The translations under genes and the position numbers were made by a program. From assembly GCA_024500155.1 (NCBI GenBank), contig CM044880.1:8556001-8620000 (forward strand): a stretch of DNA of 64,000 nucleotides. The letters run 5' to 3'. The stretch comes from Chenopodium formosanum. Lineage: Eukaryota; Streptophyta; Magnoliopsida; Caryophyllales; Amaranthaceae. The notes under the pieces are model-generated. The model searched no databases. It was not told where the DNA came from and saw nothing but the letters and a program-made list of their open reading frames with translations. Shown piece by piece: positions 38,028 to 49,134 of this stretch; within the stretch, counting starts at the first letter, position 1, and each line of letters starts with the position of its first letter.

Positions 38028-38453
38028 TTAATCCCTTTTATCCTCATTTTTATCATCAGAGTCGCAACAGCAGCAGAAAACCTTCAGACAGCACTCACAT
38101 GCCTCATAACAGCAGAAGCAGCAGCACAGAGTAAATAAGCTGCAATCCCAACATAATTTCAGGCAATAGTTAATAATAACGAACCTTCCATATAAGAAAA
38201 ATTATAAACAACGCGACTTAATTAGTAACATAGAGGACAGTACTCATGTAATTGAATATTGTTAAGACCAAAATCTGATCAAAATACATAAAAAAAAAAT
38301 AACACCATATTGTATTACACAGTCATACATTCATTATACTTCATGAAAGGAGATCAGAAGGAAAGAAGTGACAAACCAAGCGTAGATCCATCCTTTATCA
38401 TGGTGGCGCTGCTTGATGTGTTCAGAATAAGTCTGTGCCGGTCTGCTGTCCAT
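38028..38453 (-). CDS. Small cysteine-rich, CYSTM-like protein (62 aa)
   Basis: Two exons, 38377-38453 and 38028-38139, with a GT-AG intron of 237 bp. The split codon TG/C reads through in frame, giving 62 residues from [20 protein letters not shown] to the acidic/basic tail [11 protein letters not shown]. After DKGWIYACLFT comes a hydrophobic, Cys-crowded stretch: [12 protein letters not shown], then VFCCCC, 13 cysteines in all. This layout (polar head, then a C-terminal Cys-rich membrane-like segment) resembles plant CYSTM-type stress-related proteins, which sit in membranes. The family assignment comes from architecture, not from a close homologue I can name, and the tail after the Cys block is longer than usual. 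The ATG is the first in frame. Neither exon is long enough to show as an ORF of its own. Confidence 0.72.
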
Positions 38454-40568
38454 TGCTGTTTCTTGGTAGATATCGACCTAGTGAATCTACACCCACAAAA
38501 ATGGCTAAGCAAATTTGATGAAAAACTGATTAATATTTGTTTGGCCTCAAATTTCGATGATTAGGCAAGGAGAACATACGTTATCTATGTCCTTTTATAC
38601 TGATTTCATGTCAATATTTAATCAATATAGTCTTTTGGTATATCCCATGTTAATTCTTATACTTTTGTTGATTTCTTCTGTCAATTAAAGATGTTGATTA
38701 AATATAGAGCCATCCTTTTCTCATTATCTGTCACAGATTCCTCTTAGCTGGGAGATTCCTTGGACTAAGTCTAACAACATTTGAATACTTAGTACTTAAC
38801 TGTATGTTAGCTACATTGTAATTGACTGATTGCACACTTGATGATGCACAATTACTTAGCTTTGCAAGTTACGTGCTTACGCGTTACATGCAAGGTCTAG
38901 GTATACCCGATACAGGATGGAGGTTCCGTTACATACATAATACTCGTAGGGAATTTCAATTGCGCATATATACATCGTCGTTGGAATAGGGTTCAAGCTT
39001 TTGCAACCCTTTCTCATACTGATATAGCTTTCCATCTTTTGAGAAGTTCAAAATAACTAAATATATACCTAGTATCATGCAAACAATAATGGTTGTTGAG
39101 GTCAAGATTTTTAAAAAATTGAAGTTCATTATTTCTGACATTAACAAACATTAGTAACAAATAAAAATAATAGAGAAGTTGATTACATTACACTCTTGAC
39201 CAATGGCAGCAATAATTGTTTCTAACATGATCAACACTAGGGGAAAAATCCAATTAGTACTTAGGTGTATTTAGTAGAGATTTACCTTAATATGGTCTTT
39301 TTAAGTCATGAATTCAATAAGTTATTAGATGTATTCATTATTTAAGTAAATGAAATTTGGGTGAATATAATCAGCGCTTTTCTGGTACGGTAAGGTGTCA
39401 CATCAGTAACCCATTAAGTAACCCCTCAAGTAACCCTCCTAGTAACACCACTTAAGTAACTCCCCAAGTAACCTCTCAGTAACCCCACTTAAGTAACCCC
39501 TCAAGTAAGTCATATAGTAACCCCCACCCTAGTAACCCTTGACCGAATCTAGTAACCCATGACCCATCACCAATGAAAAACGACCACCCACCTAGAACCA
39601 CCACCAACAAACCACTACTATCCTAAACCACCAACGAAACCAGGCCTAGAACCCAGAATCACCAAACCACCACTAACCACCCACGAAATTTCCACTACCC
39701 GCCCACAAAACCACCATAAAACCACTTCTACCTAGAAACGAAACCACCACCAAACCCACCCACGAACCTAGAACTAGAACCCAAAACCACCAAACCACCA
39801 CTACTCACCCACGAAACCACCAAAAACCACCATCAACGAACCACTTATGGTTAGAGAGAAGACAACGATGAAAATGAGGAGATCTGGGTTGGAGCTTCGG
39901 GGAAATCTGGACGAATATGACGGCGGGGAAAGTCGGTGCTCGGCCATTGAAGGTTAGAAAGAGAAAGTTAGCGAGAGAAAATAGAGGAGAGGAAAGAGAG
40001 AAAAGTAAAAAACAATTAAAAAACAATAAATTGTAGTTGGTCGCGACCAGCCGCATATAAAACTCTGTGAAATATAACTTTAAAAATTAGATATATTTAA
40101 ATTAAAGAAAATTAGGTGAACATAACATAATTTAATAATTAATAGGCTTACTCCATAATTTTTGGTGAATAACCCCGGACAAGTGTCGGCTGTTTATGCT
40201 ATCACATTTTTCATGTCAAATCCATGACCAATAATTAATTAAGAAAGAACAATAGGTGCTACATCAGACGCCTTCACTTTCACCTTTGTCATCACCTCCC
40301 CACCATACGAGATACGACATCCGTAGTATTGTACTAATTCAAACGTGAAACATTGTTGCCATTAATTTCTTCATGAATGGCCAAATGATCGAAGACAATA
40401 ATTCATACTGTTACTATTTGAGTTATTGTTCTCCGTCAAAATTCTCACATACAAGTAAAATAACTAGAAGGCAAGTAGGCAACTCCGATTAATCTATACT
40501 ACAAGAGGTCAAAGTAAAATAACAAGTAGAAGGTAACCCCGATTAATCTATACTACGGATAACTAATG
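38454..40568. other. Intergenic with AAGTAACCCCT-type and CCACC-rich repeats
   Basis: The first 900 bp show nothing recognisable. From about 39400 to 39560 a degenerate minisatellite of AAGTAACCCCT units is followed by an ACCACCAC-rich stretch to about 39850, then a purine-rich part to 40060. This resembles the CCACC-rich inside of the Stowaway-ended elements at 25553 and 43928, but no ends were found. Confidence 0.45.
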
Positions 40569-40851
40569 CTCCCTCCGTTTTTAAATACTTGTTCCATTTC
40601 TCCATGCGCGGAGTTTTAGGAGAAATTGGAGAATATAATAAAATATGGAGGTAGTGGGGTAGTTGAGAAAATAAAAAATTGTAAAAAGCAAAAGTAGTGG
40701 AAGAATAGGAGTAGAGAGAGTATTATATTGGGTCCACTAAGTGTGAGAAATGAATTAAATATTGTAAAAGTTTTCCATAAAAGGAAATGAAGCAAGTATT
40801 TAAAAACGGCCGGAAAAAGAAAGTGGAGCAAGTATTTAAAAACGGAGGGAG
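40569..40851. mobile_element. Stowaway-like MITE (TTTTTAAATACTTG family), copy 1
   Basis: CTCCCTCCGTTTTTAAATAC at 40569 is mirrored by GTATTTAAAAACGGAGGGAG ending at 40851; TA follows on the right (the left flank TG has diverged). 283 bp, no coding. Confidence 0.8.
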
Positions 40852-40920
40852 TAACAATATATATATTGTACTTGTTTTTTGTTTATCACACGTAGAATAC
40901 AATTCGTGACGTTTTATATT

Positions 40921-41222
40921 CCCTCCGTCACATAATATGGAGTATAGTTCTTGTTTGTGTTTTTTCACGATATTTAAGAAATAAGGAGAGTGGATGAAGT
41001 AAATTAATAAAAGTAAAAAGTACAACCATAGACAAAAGTGAGAAAAGAGAAAGTGAAAAAGGTACAAAACATGTGCAAAATTCAAGGGTAAATTAGAAAG
41101 TACAATGAATAAAGTTAAAAAAAAAGTGAGGGTATAATGAACTTAACATATTATCCAAAAATAGAATCAAGAAGAACATTTTGGATCTCTAAAACAGGAG
41201 AACATAGACTATGTTATGGGAC
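40921..41222. mobile_element. Probable Stowaway-like MITE with eroded ends
   Basis: The left end CCCTCCGTCACATAATATGG and the right-end AACATAGACTATGTTATGGG are roughly complementary over about 25 bases. Purine-rich AGTAAAAAGTACAACC-type inside as in related elements. Confidence 0.35.
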
Positions 41223-41340
41223 AAGAAATCTTATGATTGTTAGAAGAGGACATGGGAATATATGAGTGCAACTAGGCGCATAACTCCTATGTGTTTACAA
41301 AACATATAGGAGGGTAAAATTGTTAATTTGACAAGCTTTT

Positions 41341-41724
41341 GGGGTAAATTTAGCCCCAAGTCTTTGAGGTGACATCATCAATTTGAATTTTAAGACATAT
41401 GTTTAACACTTTTCCCATTTTTTTTTCAAAAATTTCAAACAAATCTCAAGTTGAGTCTTGAAATTCCAATACTCAACTTAAAACTTGAGATTGAGACCCA
41501 CTTCACCCACCTCACTTTATTTTTATTATCCTCTTTTTTTTTTTTTTTTTTTTTTAACACTTTTCTACATATAATATGTAAAATATTTAAGTTTTAGGGC
41601 TAAAGTGATAAATTTGTGTAAGTCTTAGTGAGTCTTAACAAGAATTTGATGACAACATTTTCAATGGTGACCACCAAAAATGATATCACATCCAAATCTT
41701 AAGACTTGGGGCTAAAATTGCTCT
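41341..41724. mobile_element. MITE with TTTAGCCCCAAGTCTT inverted ends
   Basis: GTAAATTTAGCCCCAAGTCTT-like sequence near 41344 is mirrored by AAGACTTGGGGCTAAAATTG at 41701-41720. The inside has further inverted traces (GACATCATCA and TGATGACAAC). Class and target duplication were not resolved. Confidence 0.55.
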
Positions 41725-42291
41725 AAAAAGTTCACTCTACATTGGTACATTATAATGTACCATTATGCATTTATAATGTACTATTACCTAAAAGTTGTCT
41801 AAATAGTACTTTTTGTGTATTATTATGCATGTAGTGGTACTTTTTACCATCATGTACGTTAACTATTTTCCCCCAAAATATTTACCATCTATTACCTATT
41901 ATACATGTAATGGTACGTTTTTCATCCTATATGTTTGCTAAACCTACGGGAGCTATGTGCTAAGGGTTAATCGAGATATATAAATACAACATACCAAAAA
42001 GACATTATGATCGAGTAGTTGAATAAGGAATAAACCCTGTTATTACGATTAATCTAGCAAATTGTAATCATAATTGATTAACCTAAGTATGAGGGACGGG
42101 CAGGATAAAGATAGAAGAAGAAAATGCTGATTTATTCTCTATGAATCTATGAAAATGGAGTGAAGAAAATTTGATGTCATGAAGACATCCATGCAAAGAT
42201 ATATGGAAAAAAAAAAAAATGGGATTGAAAAAAATAGTTTATAATTTAATAAAATTTTTACAAAGGAACTAGAGCGAGATTCGTTGTCTTC

Positions 42292-43000
42292 GGGTCTGTT
42301 CACATTTATTGAATTGAGTTGAACTGAACTGAATTGATTGGAGCTGAACTTAGGGGTGTCCATAATTCGGATAAAAACCGAAATCCAATCCAATCCAAAC
42401 CGAATTATCAATTCGGATCAGATCCAAACTTTAAATCGGATCGGATCGGATTGACTCTAATTGGATCCAATCCAAACCGAAAACCGAATTATAAAATTAG
42501 GCTTGTATAAATATGGATTTTTGTATATTTTGAAGTTTAGCTTAAATACTTACTACTACATAAAATAAGTTAGAGAGACTTTGTATTAATTAATTAATGA
42601 CTTGACGTTAAACTATTTATTTTAATCATGATTTTGAAGACTTTTATTTATAATAAAGCTTTATTTTTATAATTGTATTAGGCGCTAAAAAATAATGTAT
42701 TATAATTCGGATTTTCGGATCGGATCCAAATAACCGAATTTTAATTCGGATTGGATTGGATTGGATCAAGGGAGAAATTCGGATCGGATCGGATTGGAAA
42801 ATTGAAAACCGAATTATATTTCGGATTGGATCGGATTTGGACTAAATCCAAACCGAAAACCGAACGGACACCCCTAGAGCCTGAACTGAATTAAACTAAA
42901 CTGAACTGAACTGAATAGAGCTGAAATGAATATTTTATGAGAGAAGAAAATTAGGAGCTGAACTGAACTGAACTGTACTTAAGCTGAAGTGAATAGGCCC
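42292..43000. mobile_element. Tourist-like MITE split by another MITE
   Basis: The left end GGGTCTGTTCACATTTATTG (42292) and the right end GTGAATAGGCCC (to 43000) belong to the CTGAACTG family. The unit is interrupted at 42351-42876. The target duplication is eroded (TTC/TTA). Without the insertion it is about 180 bp, close to the family's normal length. Confidence 0.75.
42351..42876. mobile_element. Nested MITE with TAGGGGTGTCC ends
   Basis: TAGGGGTGTCC (42351) is mirrored by GGACACCCCTA (to 42876). The subterminal regions are full of ATTCGGAT/ATCCGAAT-type motifs. Flanks GAGCTGAACT and GAGCCTGAACT suggest a 10-bp target duplication with one indel, longer than the 8 bp usual for hAT. No coding. 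Confidence 0.75.
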
Positions 43001-43143
43001 TTAGAGAACACGACATAGAAAAAATCCACCAAGTAAAAATAGGAAAAATATAAGGCCACTACATAGCTAGGATTTCTGTATTATTTTTTATTACATAAAA
43101 ATATAATTTGTATAACGGGTTAGTGATTAAGGAGTAAATCCAT

Positions 43144-43886
43144 GTTACTCAATATGAGTAACGGTAACAAAATATGTTAATCAAGGGGTATTCTTGTCTT
43201 TTTATATCTATCATTCAACTTTCTTTCTCCTCACTCCTTTTCTACCCAACCATCACAGCCACCGCCATCACCACAGCCACACCATTATCACTTCCTCGCC
43301 GCTGGACTCGACCCATCTACGAACTCGACCCTTTATCGCTGCTGAACTCGACCCATTATCGCCACTGAACTCGACCTATCATCAATTGAAGGAGCTTCAA
43401 TGGAGGACATGGTCACCCCTTCCATTTTGGGTTGATCATGCCCTTAATTTCACTTTTCATTCATATCAGAGGAGGTGGGTGGAGATCGAGGGAGGTAGGG
43501 GAGATCGAGGAAGGTGGAGACAGGACAAAGAAGATGGTGGTTAATTGTGAGAAAGGACGATGGTGGAGATCGGCTTGAGAAAGGACGAAGATGGTGGAAA
43601 TCGGCTGTGAGAAAGGACGATGGTGGAGATAGGCAGCGAAAGGACGATGGCAGAGAAAAGATGGTGGTTGTGATGATGGTGGTGGTTGTGGTGATGGGAA
43701 GGAAGGAGGAAGAAAGCTGAGTCAGCAACAAAAATAATAATATATTATCAAATTTATAATTAAGTACAATTTGTGTTTGAATTAAAATAAAAATTACAAT
43801 TTGTGTCATTTGAGTAACAAATGTCCCCTCAAAAAAAAAAAAAAAAAAAAAAGTAATAACAAATGTTGTTACTCAAAATGAGTAAC
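43144..43886. mobile_element. Putative element bounded by GTTACTCA...TGAGTAAC palindromes
   Basis: GTTACTCAATATGAGTAAC (43144-43162) and GTTACTCAAAATGAGTAAC (43868-43886) bound a CCACC/GGTGG-rich region. The flanks carry further loose inverted similarity (GTGATTAA... on both sides). The frames inside are low-complexity and not supported as genes. Confidence 0.4.
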
Positions 43887-43927
43887 TGGGACTCAGTCGT
43901 GATTAAATTCACTTTCCATATCAAATA

Positions 43928-44641
43928 CTACCTCCGTTAACAGTTATTTGCAACAAAGGGGGTCAGCGCGGACTCCTAGACAAAACTTCTTAAACATGAT
44001 TATTGAATGTTATGACCATGTAATTAACTACATTAATCAAATAAAAAAATGAAGCAAGTATGCAGTACACTTAAAACGAACAACCACCACACACCACCCA
44101 TAACCCACAAACCACCACCATCGACACCCACCCACGAATTTATACAACCATCCGTGAATAACACCCACCCACAAACCACAAAAACAACCCACGAACCATA
44201 ACTACCACCTACTCTACCGAACCCACCCACAAGCATACAACCACGATATGAGATGAGAACGAAATGACGATATGAAGAAGAAGATGAAGAGATGAAGAGG
44301 GAAGAAGATGAGAGATAAGAGATGATGGTGAACTAAAAGATGAAGATCGAAGAAGATGGGGGATGATGATGAATTTAGACATGAAGATGGAGGAGATACA
44401 TGGTGGGTAGATGGAATTAATCTGATTTTTTTGGGGGAAAAAGTTTAGATGATTAAGTTAGATTTGGGTTATAATAATTTGTAATTATGTGTATTGTTAT
44501 GTGTTAATAATTTTTAAATGAGGGTATTCTGGTCATTTTACCTGAAAAAAGTTACTAAATTTGGAAAGAAATAGTTTTGTTACAAATAATACATAGCACC
44601 CTTTTTTGGTAAATGTTGCAAATAATTGTTAACGGAGGTAG
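43928..44641. mobile_element. Stowaway-like element (CTACCTCCGTTAACA ends)
   Basis: CTACCTCCGTTAACAGTTAT at 43928 is mirrored at 44615-44641 with one mismatch over 27 bases, and TA flanks both sides. 714 bp, no transposase. Internal GGGTCAGCGCGGACTCC and CCACCCAC-rich sequence parallels the larger element at 25553-29560. Confidence 0.82.
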
Positions 44642-44643
44642 TA

Positions 44644-45245
44644 TTTCACATAAATCACCTTTAAAATGTTTTCTATGTTCATTCATGTTTAAATTTGTTC
44701 CATTCAAATATTATCAAGTGAAAAACACACTTTAAATAACACGATCTCACATTCTATATTAGACCGAACGCATGTCACTCACAGGCCAACACATAACTCA
44801 CATACGCCATAAGACCCGTAACACACCGTGCTCGAGACCGACACGCGCCGATCAAACCGCCCATCCGGAAGCAAACCGCGTATCATATCCCCAATAAAAC
44901 GTCGGTAGTCCACTGATTATTAATCTTAATCAATCCCAAATCAAATTTAACTAATCTTCACACTCTGTTTTCCTACTTTCACAGCTCACACTCTCCCCTG
45001 CTTTCCTTCTTCTTCACTCACTCTATTTATACCCCAAAAATATCTCTCCTCTCTTCAACTCTTCATCCCTTCAAGATCTGTCGGTGCTCCATTCTCCTGG
45101 TAATCCTCTCTTTCTCTCTCCTCCCCCATAAATCTAGCCCTTTTCTTGATTTTCCCATTTTAATTGATCCAACATTTCCCCCGCAATTTTCATTGATTTC
45201 CGGGTTTATTCTTGTTTCAGATCAAAATCCCAGAAAAATTTACAA
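44644..45245 (+). promoter_or_regulatory. Promoter and leader of the CDI-like gene, with a probable leader intron
   Basis: TATTTATA at 45024-45031 follows a pyrimidine-rich stretch. A probable 121-bp intron in the 5' leader runs from GT at 45100 to AG at 45220 (CTTGTTTCAG acceptor), 25 bp before the ATG. The intron is inferred from splice-site consensus only. Confidence 0.5.
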
Positions 45246-46049
45246 ATGGGTTCGGCGGAAATGGATTCAATTTCAAACCCAATTGAGGTAATTTCTGATA
45301 AATCGAGCAATGGTACGAATAACGGAACCCTAATTCCGTTCAAGATCTTTGTTGGGTATGATCCAAAAGAAGATATTGCATATGAAGTTTGTAAGCATTC
45401 AATTCTTAAGCGTTCTTCAATTCCTGTTGAAGTTCATCCGATTAAACAATCTGAATTAAGGGAAATGGGGATTTATTGGAGAGAAAGGGGGAAATTAGAA
45501 AGTACTGAATTTTCATTTAGCAGATTTTTAACCCCTCATTTGGCTAATTTTGAAGGTTGGGCTATGTTTGTTGATTGTGATTTTCTATATCTTGCTGATA
45601 TTAAGGAATTAGTTGATTTGATTGATGAAAAGTATGCAATTATGTGTGTTCAACATGATTATGCACCTAAAGAAACAACTAAAATGGATGGTGCTGTTCA
45701 AACTGTTTATCCTAGGAAGAATTGGTCATCAATGGTGTTGTATAATTGTGCACACCCAAAAAATAAGGTGTTAACCCCGGAAATTGTTAATACTCAAACC
45801 GGGGCATTCCTTCATAGGTTTCAATGGTTAGAGGATCATGAGATTGGGGATGTTCCATTTGTGTGGAATTTCCTTGTTGGTCATAATCAAGTTGTTGAGG
45901 GTAAACCCGAGACTAACCCTAAGGTCATACATTACACTCTCGGCGGGCCTTGGTTCGAGGCGTGGAAGGATTGTGAGTTTGGTGATTTGTGGTTGAAGGA
46001 ATTGGAGGAGTATGAGAAGGAAAAGGTAGCAGAGAAGGTTGCTGCTTGA
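45246..46049 (+). CDS. CDI: Nucleotide-diphospho-sugar transferase-like protein (CDI-like)
   Basis: A single uninterrupted coding exon of 267 residues, resembling the plant glycosyltransferase-A-fold protein I recall as Arabidopsis CDI (At1g64980), reported to be needed for pollen germination and tube growth. Seen: a polar, low-complexity head (1-30), then FKIFVGYDPKEDIAYEVCKH, YWRERGKLESTEFSFSRF, and FEGWAMFVDCDFLYL with a D-x-D motif at 110-112, the usual metal/nucleotide-sugar site. Further on come VQHDYAPKE, NWSSMVLYNC, TGAFLHRFQWL, and VIHYTLGGPWFEAW. The tail is acidic/lysine-rich. No signal peptide or membrane segment is apparent, so it is probably cytosolic or peripheral. Donor and acceptor sugars are unknown. 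The first in-frame ATG is used; a second Met at residue 6 is possible. An AATAAA signal lies at 46290-46295. Confidence 0.9.
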   Translation: MGSAEMDSISNPIEVISDKSSNGTNNGTLIPFKIFVGYDPKEDIAYEVCKHSILKRSSIPVEVHPIKQSELREMGIYWRERGKLESTEFSFSRFLTPHLANFEGWAMFVDCDFLYLADIKELVDLIDEKYAIMCVQHDYAPKETTKMDGAVQTVYPRKNWSSMVLYNCAHPKNKVLTPEIVNTQTGAFLHRFQWLEDHEIGDVPFVWNFLVGHNQVVEGKPETNPKVIHYTLGGPWFEAWKDCEFGDLWLKELEEYEKEKVAEKVAA

Positions 46050-49000
46050 GTAGTAGGCTGAGATTTTTAGATTCTTTTGTTCAGCATTGTTTTGTAAGGT
46101 ACTTATTATTACCTGTTTCGTTGAGTATTCATATTTGTTGATTGTAATTTTTCGACTATTGATGTTAATTCTTGGTAGTTATGTAGAGATTTAGAGCATG
46201 CTTTTTAATGATGTAATGTTCTTCACTATTCTTATTGTGAAGATGGCAATGTAATACCATGTATTCAGAATTTCTGATATTAGTTTAGCAATAAAGCTTC
46301 TATAAATTTTATTTGTTTGATTTGCTATTAGTAGTATGATTCTAACTCCCTTTATTTCATGTTGATGGATCTTTGGTGTTAATGTCTTAGATGCGAGTAT
46401 GTCTATGCTTTTGTACTATTTCTCGGTGTTGGTTATGATTCCCTTGTGGTATGGTAGTTACACTTCATTGATGGTTACTGAAGTTATGGACTACATCCTT
46501 CTATGTTGTTAATTTGCACAATCACTCATTGGCCATATTTGGATGATAACTCATTATTATTATTGAAATAGTTCTACATTCTAATAATAATGTACGAGGA
46601 GATTGAGGACTCTTGGTCTCTCTTCTTCCATGCAGCAAGAGCAATGTCTTTTCTTGATATATATGTTAGATAGCTCTAAAATACACATGGGTGTGGCTCC
46701 GCTCCTGTGTACAGTAGGATCCGGTGCTCAGAGATGTGTGGAGAGGAATGCAGGAGTTTCAAAGTCAGGCGTTGTGGCCTGTCAGCATGTGGGAGAAGAT
46801 TATCCTCTCTCGCTCCTCCCTCCATATCTTGTGCACACTGCGGATGACAGGATACCTCCGTCCACAGGAGAGGATCCTCTCCCTTTGAACTATATGAAGA
46901 GACAGCTGCATAGTTAATCCGTTGTTAACTTTGATTGTGATGCTTCCAATATGTTTGGAGCTGAAGCACCAAATTGATTATGATGCTCTAACTGATAAAG
47001 TAAAAAGAATAATGACTGAGTTCTCCAGTAACTATTCTTCAAAGTGCCTTTTAGGTACATTTTCTAAATCATATTCTGAAGCGTTCTGTCTCCTATATTA
47101 CTCAATTTGGTATATTACCAAATTTGTTATAAAGGTGAAGTATTTGCTGTGTAATTTTCTGCAAAAGACATGCAGCTCTGTCAGAGTACAAGACTTTAAA
47201 TTATCTACTTACATAGTAGCAATCAATTCGTGTCCTTAACACAATGACGTTCAGAATGAAGGATAGTTTAATTGGTTAGAGCTTTCCTCTCGATCCTCAT
47301 CAATTGCCTTGTGATTTCTATACACCAAAAAAAAAAAAAAAAAATGAAGCAGTGTTGATGCAATTTTCTTCATTGCAGTCTTCTAAAACTTGCAATTTAC
47401 ACACATGACCAGGATCAAGATCTTTAACACAATGCGAATGGCATTATTATATATGTTACCTCTGTTTGAATTTTAATTTTCATGTTGATAATGTAGTTTG
47501 AACTAGTTACGTGACCACCAGGGGAATACTTATATTACAACGAGTACCTTGGGCAAAAGATAGGCAACAGACTACACAAAACATACATAGAACATAAAAG
47601 GTAATACAAGCCGGTAGAAAACATGAGTTGCATCAGTGAGCAAAAGGATGCAAGGTACATAAGCCTGAGAACAAGAGCTATGAAGTAGAGGCCACCGGGA
47701 TCTCGGCCACGTAAGAGTCAAATATGCCATTCAGAGGGGAAAAAAACGGAAACCCTCTCCTCAGGTTGATTCTTTCCAATGGCAGCCAGCTCAAGCAACT
47801 GAATCTTCCTCTCACATGCAGTGAAGAGGCCTTCTCTAAACGCGATAAGCTCAGCAGAGGTCAAATGATTGGATTGGATTCAGTTAATCAGAATGAGCTT
47901 GACTTAACGGTAATTTGGAAACTGGATTGCTATGCTATGCTATGCCTATTGAAGTTGTTTGTACTGTTACAACTCTTCAATTGGTAACAATTTTGAAATT
48001 TTGTGTTTGAAACTGGCATAATCCCCTCAATGTCATACTCGACTACTTGAGGCTCTTGCTATTACATCAGTGGCGTCTTGCTTTCGAAGGCATTTTGTAA
48101 TTGAAGATCGCGTTATTTAAACTCATTGCCTGCACTTTGTATTTAGTTTGCTTCAATGTATGCACGCCACGGCCGAAGATGAACAAACATGGACTGATTA
48201 TTCAGAAAGCAGAATGGAGATTGAATCGGAAAATAATATTTGACTATTGTGATTTTATGAAGATCTGCAGATCTATTTCATGAATACAAGTGTAAAATTT
48301 TCTTTCATTTATAGCAGTTCTTCCATTCCTCTATCCAGAAATTTTAAAATAGTATTATATGTTTCGTACGGTAGAAAATACTCCCTTCGTTCCCTTATGT
48401 TAGCCCATCCAGGTAAAGACAAGTTTTATTTTTTGTTGGAAAGAGTTGTTAGCAGAGTAAAATGGTGGAACTAGATAGTGTGAGAGTATAGCCGTGACCC
48501 CTATAAATCATTTGTAGCATGCGGAAAATTCAAAGGTATAACTTTAGAAGAAAAATTGGACAAGTATCAAAGAATGGATTGACTAATTGAGTATTAATCA
48601 TCAAACATCAATGTTTACATCAAATTCGACTTTTGCAGGTAAATATAAAATAATTGTTACATATTATTTGCAACGATTAGACATTTTTTATCACATTTTA
48701 TATTAAATCGTGTAAATAATATGTAACGGTGTAGTTTATTCAAATCTTTGTGTTGTGTAATGCACATGTTCATCCATCTTGATTGGACCAGCCCAATGAA
48801 TATGGTTTGCATTCATCTTCGAATACACTTCGGTACTTGGGCCAAGTCATTTGCCTTTGAGCTCAAGTTACTAGAAAGTTGTACGACTTGTATCATCATG
48901 AAAGTCATGACATGCAAAACCAAGAAAATAAACAAGTTACTAGGAAAGTTGGATTAACTATATAATCTCTCTTCATAAACACAACTATTTTGTTAAAAAT

Positions 49001-49065
49001 CCATTTGTTTCATCAACATAAAATATTAGAAATATATCAAAATTTAACATTCAAATAAATCAATT
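46050..49065. other. Intergenic region, no supported gene
   Basis: After the 3' end of the CDI-like gene the sequence is AT-rich. Small open frames (46603-46917, 47724-47987, 48748-48957) match nothing I recognise. A minus-strand frame near 47700-47880 contains AELIAFREGL, loosely reminiscent of a LINE RNase H segment, too weak to call. A (TAA)n tract begins at 49066. Confidence 0.4.
47259..47344 (+). mobile_element. Possible tRNA-derived SINE remnant
   Basis: GGATAGTTTAATTGGTTAGAGC resembles the 5' part of a tRNA with an A box, and is followed within 90 bp by a poly-A run (about 47325-47344). No B box is seen, so it is truncated or coincidental. Confidence 0.3.
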
Positions 49066-49068
49066 TAG

Positions 49069-49133
<65 letters not shown>
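49066..49133. repeat. (TAA/AAT)n microsatellite
   Basis: About 22 trinucleotide units directly before the LINE relic. Confidence 0.95.

Positions 49134-49134
<1 letters not shown>

Noticed and set aside
43194..43809. Open frames on both strands rich in His/Ser/Thr
   Set aside because: They sit in a CCACC/GGTGG-rich putative transposon and show no domain or codon signal.
46603..46917. 104-codon frame downstream of the CDI-like gene
   Set aside because: No recognisable motif, no splice context and no repeat of the pattern elsewhere; likely chance.
47700..47880. Minus-strand frame containing AELIAFREGL, reminiscent of LINE RNase H
   Set aside because: Only about 15 residues are suggestive and the catalytic pattern is incomplete.
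48653..48733. Short inverted repeat TACATATTATTTGCAACGATT / AATCGTGTAAATAATATGTA, considered as a microRNA precursor
   Set aside because: It resembles Stowaway end sequences (GTTACATATTA...CGGTGTAG), so it is more likely a small MITE remnant.
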